A stretch of 9,505 bases of DNA from Syntrophobacterales bacterium. GTDB lineage: Bacteria; Desulfobacterota; Syntrophobacteria; BM002. Below, one piece after another: positions 6,706 through 9,505 of this stretch. Each line of letters begins with the position of its first letter. Position 1 is the first letter of the stretch. Where the stretch lies: assembly GCA_030601545.1 (NCBI GenBank), contig JAUVTM010000057.1, positions 1 through 9,505 of the forward strand, given 5' to 3'. Under the pieces are notes generated by a model. That model ran no database searches. It saw nothing but the letters and a program-made list of their open reading frames with translations, and was not told the DNA's origin. The position numbers and the translations under genes were made by a program.

Positions 6706-6733
6706 AGGGTGGATTAAACGCAGTGAATCCACC
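6706..6733. repeat. GTGGATT palindrome upstream of livH
   Basis: GGTGGATT (6708-6715) and AATCCACC (6726-6733) form an 8-bp perfect stem with a 10-nt loop (AAACGCAGTG). It resembles the widespread GTAGGGTGGRTT...AAYCCACC intergenic repeat. It ends directly before a TTG (6734) that is in frame with livH, which makes that TTG an unlikely start. Confidence 0.65.
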
Positions 6734-6772
6734 TTGAGGTATTCGATTGCTTTAGGCACTCCAGATGCGGAC

Positions 6773-7657
6773 ATGGACTTAAGCAGCCAGATTCTGCAAT
6801 ATGTTATCTCCGGTATCACCAACGGTGCCATCTACGCGGTTATCGCCCTGGGTTTTACCATCATCTACAATTCCACCGAGGTCATCAACTTCGCCCAGGG
6901 CGAGTTTGTCATGCTTGGCGGCATGGCTGTAATATGGCTTGACGGCATTAGTCCCCTGCCACTTGGTTTTAGCTTTCTGTTGGCAGTCCTGGCGGTAACC
7001 CTGGTGGGCATCGCTCTGGAACGGTTTACCATCCGGCCTGCCAAGAGTTCAAATCCCATTGCCCTCATCATCATCACAGTTGGTGCCTCAATCTTTCTTC
7101 GGGGCGTGGCCATGATGTTCTGGGGGAAAGATTCCCTGGGACTCAGACCATTCACCGGTTCCACCCCCATCCATTTTGGCGGTGCTACCCTAATACCTCA
7201 AAGCCTCTGGGTACTCGGAGTGGCGGTGGTGGTCATGGCTGGTCTCCAGTTTTTCTATAAGCGCACCATAACGGGCAAGGCCATGCGTGCATGTGCCTTC
7301 AACCGGCGAGCCGCCGGCCTGGTTGGTATTGGTGTAAACCGCATGGTTTCGGTCTCGTTCGCCCTGAGTGCAGCCATCGGGGCCGCTGCCGGCATCGTCA
7401 TTGTTCCCATTACCTTGTGCGGCTACGATGTGGGAATCATGCTTGGCCTCAAAGGCTTTTGTGCTGCGGTTTTGGGTGGCCTGGGCAGCAGTCTCGGATC
7501 CATTCTCGGTGGTTTCCTTTTGGGGGTTTTGGAGGCGCTGGGTGCCGGTCTTATCAGCTCTGGATTCAAAGATGCCATTGCATTTTTTGTTTTGCTCTTA
7601 GTTCTATTTATTAGGCCGAGTGGCCTTCTTGGCGCCAAGGAAGTGAAGAGGTTTTAG
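6773..7657 (+). CDS. livH: Branched-chain amino acid ABC transporter permease LivH
   Basis: A 294-residue, strongly hydrophobic inner-membrane protein, the usual length for LivH. Landmarks are GAIYAVIALGFTIIY (about 19-33), the family signature VINFAQGEFVMLGG (37-50), and a cytoplasmic EAA-type loop GKAMRACAFNRRAAGLVGIGV. The loop contacts the ATPase subunits. A glycine-rich late segment (LGGLGSSLGSILGGFLLGVLEALG) is also typical. It forms one half of the translocation channel with LivM. ATG 6773 gives a normal LivH N-terminus (MDLSSQILQYV). The longer reading from TTG 6734 would start at the edge of a repeat palindrome and adds a 13-residue leader without family resemblance. The Shine-Dalgarno sequence is weak, so translation may depend on upstream RNA structure. 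Confidence 0.92.
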   Translation: MDLSSQILQYVISGITNGAIYAVIALGFTIIYNSTEVINFAQGEFVMLGGMAVIWLDGISPLPLGFSFLLAVLAVTLVGIALERFTIRPAKSSNPIALIIITVGASIFLRGVAMMFWGKDSLGLRPFTGSTPIHFGGATLIPQSLWVLGVAVVVMAGLQFFYKRTITGKAMRACAFNRRAAGLVGIGVNRMVSVSFALSAAIGAAAGIVIVPITLCGYDVGIMLGLKGFCAAVLGGLGSSLGSILGGFLLGVLEALGAGLISSGFKDAIAFFVLLLVLFIRPSGLLGAKEVKRF

Positions 7658-7661
7658 GGGC

Positions 7662-7731
7662 AGATTTTAGATTGTAGATTTGAGATCTATGATTGCAGAA
7701 TTAAAGGTTTCAGGTGTCGGGTGTCAGGTGT
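7662..7731. repeat. Two 7-bp tandem repeat blocks in the livH-livM spacer
   Basis: Near-identical heptamers GATTTTA, GATTGTA, GATTTGA run at about 7663-7683. A second block, CAGGTGT / CGGGTGT / CAGGTGT, runs at 7711-7731. The two differ in sequence but share the 7-bp period. No gene is seen here. Confidence 0.7.
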
Positions 7732-7833
7732 CAGTGAAGAAAAAAAACTGAAATCTGAACACTCAAATCTTAATCATTGTGATATGCAATTTTAACCAAC
7801 TTCTGGCTATTGGATTCTTTGATTTCTTTAGTT

Positions 7834-7869
7834 CATTTTAGACATTTTAGGCACTTTAGGCATTTTAGA
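7834..7869. repeat. 9-bp tandem repeat, four copies, upstream of livM
   Basis: Four head-to-tail units of consensus CATTTTAGR lie at 7834-7842, 7843-7851, 7852-7860 (CACTTTAGG) and 7861-7869. In the reverse strand this reads as a Lys-Cys-Leu triplet repeat, a frequent source of false ORFs. It ends 35 nt before the proposed livM start. Confidence 0.8.
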
Positions 7870-7904
7870 TCATTTTGCGAGAGTGTCCCGGTGGAGCACC
7901 CGGA

Positions 7905-8879
7905 TTGATTCGGTTTCTGAAATATAAATGGTTCCAAGTTGGTGGCTTTGGTCTGCTGCTGGCACTGGTGCCTTTGGTGGTGACAAACCGTTACTACCTC
8001 ACTGTGATGATCTTCATTGGCATCCACACCCTGCTGGTGGTGGGGCTCAACCTACTGATGGGCTATGCCGGTCAGATCAGTCTGGGGCATGCGGCCTTTT
8101 TTGGGCTTGGGGCATACACTTCGGGGATCCTCACTGCTACTTACAAGTTGTCGCCGTGGCCCGCCATGGTGATGGCTGTTGTTCTTACGGTTGTGGTAGC
8201 TTTGATGGTGGGTGTGCCTGCACTCAAACTCACCGGCTACTATCTGGCCATGGCCACGCTCGGCTTCGGCATCATTGTCTACATCTGTTTCAAGGAATTG
8301 GTTTGGCTCACAGGTGGCCCGTCAGGTTTGGTAGGCATTCCAAGGCTCAGTATAGGAAACATGGTTCTTGACGAGCCCAGAACCTACTTCTATCTGGTGT
8401 GGGGAATTACGCTGGGGGCCATAGCTGTCAGTCTCAATATCGTCGACTCGCGGGTGGGCAGGGCGTTGCGCGCCATTCACGACAGCGAGCCGGCGGCGCG
8501 TGCTTCTGGCATCTATACCGCCCGGCTGAAGATCTGGGTGTTTGTGGTGAGTGCCATCTACGCCTCAGTGGCCGGAAGTCTTTATGCCCATTTCATCACT
8601 TTCATTAGCCCCAGCTCGTTTGATTTCATGTTTTCCATCAAGCTGGTGACCATGGTTGTGGTGGGAGGTATGGCCAGTATTTGGGGGGCGGTGTTCGGGG
8701 CCGCTACCCTTACGATGCTCCCGGAAGTGCTGGCCGTGTTCCACGACTTTGATATCGTCATATTCGGGCTGATCCTCATGGTAGTGCTGATCTTCATGCC
8801 CCAGGGACTGACGCGGGGTGCGCTGGACCTCTGGGAGAAATATCGCTTCCGGCGTGGTATTGCTGAAGGACCTATTTAG
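7905..8879 (+). CDS. livM: Branched-chain amino acid ABC transporter permease LivM
   Basis: A 324-residue polytopic membrane protein with about eight or more hydrophobic segments. The family signature LMGYAGQISLGHAAFFGLGAYT spans about 51-72, and the cytoplasmic coupling loop GRALRAIHDSEPAARASGI spans about 185-203. The end FMPQGLTRG is typical of LivM. With LivH it makes the transmembrane channel. The start is uncertain: TTG 7905 (then IRFLKYKWFQV) has GTGGAG at 7891-7896, about 8 nt upstream. The longer TTG 7875 start would begin just after the 9-bp tandem repeat and adds ten residues (MRECPGGAPG) without family resemblance. No ATG gives a full-length protein. Both choices imply a TTG start, which may reduce LivM synthesis relative to LivK. 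Confidence 0.9.
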   Translation: MIRFLKYKWFQVGGFGLLLALVPLVVTNRYYLTVMIFIGIHTLLVVGLNLLMGYAGQISLGHAAFFGLGAYTSGILTATYKLSPWPAMVMAVVLTVVVALMVGVPALKLTGYYLAMATLGFGIIVYICFKELVWLTGGPSGLVGIPRLSIGNMVLDEPRTYFYLVWGITLGAIAVSLNIVDSRVGRALRAIHDSEPAARASGIYTARLKIWVFVVSAIYASVAGSLYAHFITFISPSSFDFMFSIKLVTMVVVGGMASIWGAVFGAATLTMLPEVLAVFHDFDIVIFGLILMVVLIFMPQGLTRGALDLWEKYRFRRGIAEGPI

Positions 8880-8906
8880 ACCAGGTGAAGAACAGGATGT
8901 AATTGC

Positions 8907-9091
8907 ACCACGAAGGAAAGGGGCGTTCACCCGATAGGTTGGATCACCCCCACCCTGACCCTCCCCCGTCAAGGGGGAGGGAAGTATTTGGTAACACTGA
9001 TAAATCCCCCCTCCCCTGGCGGGAGGGGGTTAGGGGGAGGGGGAAAAGAATCGCTCAATTTAGGCAATAATTTATTTGTGACCTTCGTGGT
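8907..9091. repeat. Inverted ACCACGAAGG repeat pair between livM and livG
   Basis: ACCACGAAGG at 8907-8916 is exactly complementary to CCTTCGTGGT at 9082-9091. This is the third spacer pair of this class in the window. The space between holds a separate set of C/G-rich palindromes. No gene is visible in the 275-nt spacer. Confidence 0.7.
8947..9043. repeat. Pair of C-rich/G-rich hairpins, inverted relative to each other
   Basis: Hairpin one has a 9-bp stem, CCCTCCCCC (8959-8967) with GGGGGAGGG (8973-8981). Hairpin two has a 9-bp stem, CCCCCTCCC (9007-9015) with GGGAGGGGG (9021-9029). Outer tails also match in inverted orientation: CACCCTGACC before the first hairpin, and TTAGGGGGAGGGGG after the second. 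This is the common CCCTnACCCTCCCCC intergenic repeat, present as two inverted copies. No T-tract follows either hairpin. Confidence 0.7.
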
Positions 9092-9102
9092 TAATTCTCT
9101 GT

Positions 9103-9121
9103 CCGTAGGCGATTGCTACGG
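9103..9121 (+). repeat. Short hairpin upstream of livG
   Basis: CCGTAG (9103-9108) and CTACGG (9116-9121) pair around a 7-nt loop GCGATTG, 33 nt before the livG start. It could affect translation of livG, or it may be another repeat remnant. There is no T-tract, so it is not a terminator. Confidence 0.5.
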
Positions 9122-9154
9122 GTTAATTTGAGCGGAGGGAAGGTGGCAGAAGGG

Positions 9155-9505
9155 ATGACTGAACCGCTTCTAAAAATGGAAAATCTCTCCAAGTCTTTTG
9201 GCGGCATTCATGCTGTGCGAGAGGTGAGTTTTGAGGTCCGCACAGGGCAGATAAAGGGCATCATAGGACCCAACGGTGCCGGCAAGACCACCCTGTTCAA
9301 CCTCATCACCGGCTTCTATGCAGCGGACGGTGGCGTCATCTACTTTAATGGCCACACGTTGAATGGCTTGGTAACACACCAGGTGGTCGAGCGTGGTATT
9401 GCGCGGACATTCCAGAATGTCGAGCTATTTGATCGGATGACGGTGCTGGAAAATGTCATGGTGGGCCGACACCCCAAGACCAGGGCCGGCTTCATCAGTG
9501 CCGCC
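9155..9505 (+). CDS. livG: Branched-chain amino acid ABC transporter ATP-binding protein LivG, 5' part
   Basis: The frame from ATG 9155 stays open to the window edge, giving the first 117 residues of a protein normally about 250-260 long. It starts with MTEPLLKMENLSKSFGGIHAV, the usual ABC-ATPase first strand. The Walker A motif GPNGAGKTT is at 38-46 and the Q-loop glutamine is Q87 in RTFQNVELFDRMTVLENV. The spelling GIARTFQN is typical of LivG rather than LivF. The signature motif, Walker B and the LivG C-terminal helix lie beyond the window. LivG hydrolyses ATP at the cytoplasmic face to drive LivHM. AAGGTGG (9140-9146) is spaced 8 nt before the ATG; an in-frame GTG at 9143 is a less likely start. 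Confidence 0.93.
   Translation, partial: MTEPLLKMENLSKSFGGIHAVREVSFEVRTGQIKGIIGPNGAGKTTLFNLITGFYAADGGVIYFNGHTLNGLVTHQVVERGIARTFQNVELFDRMTVLENVMVGRHPKTRAGFISAA

Noticed and set aside
7833..8027. Minus-strand frame with a Lys-Cys-Leu repeat
   Set aside because: The repeat is the translation of the 9-bp tandem array, and the rest is antisense to livM.

Overview
The window looks like a chromosomal segment of an anaerobic deltaproteobacterium (Desulfobacterota or Syntrophobacteria type). This is inferred from gene content: a DUF3786 protein, a phenylacetate-CoA ligase followed by a tandem ACT-domain protein and a Liv-type ABC transporter, and many short interspersed repeats in the spacers. No rRNA or other taxonomic marker is present, so the assignment is tentative. 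All recognised genes lie on the + strand.

Left part (1-3271): the 3' end of a DUF2007-like gene; a spacer with a 7-bp tandem repeat and a REP-like palindrome; a DUF3786 gene; a membrane-anchored TPR gene (YfgM-like); a 271-bp mobile-element-like insertion with perfect 27-bp inverted ends and an 8-bp target duplication; an intrinsic terminator; then an exported TPR protein with a C-terminal membrane domain.

Right part (3345-9505): paaK-like ligase, ACT-domain protein, then livK, livH, livM and the 5' part of livG, which runs off the window. These probably form one functional unit: the periplasmic lipoprotein LivK captures a branched-chain, aromatic or carboxylic substrate, LivH/LivM form the channel, LivG (with a LivF expected downstream) drives import, the ligase activates an aryl acid to its CoA thioester, and the ACT protein probably senses an amino acid.

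The ligase and ACT genes are tightly packed. Each spacer from the ACT gene to livG is instead 199-290 nt long and holds short inverted or tandem repeats. The best candidate for something not previously catalogued is the small inverted-repeat element at 1906-2192. Its ends resemble ISL3-family termini, and its interior also folds back on itself.
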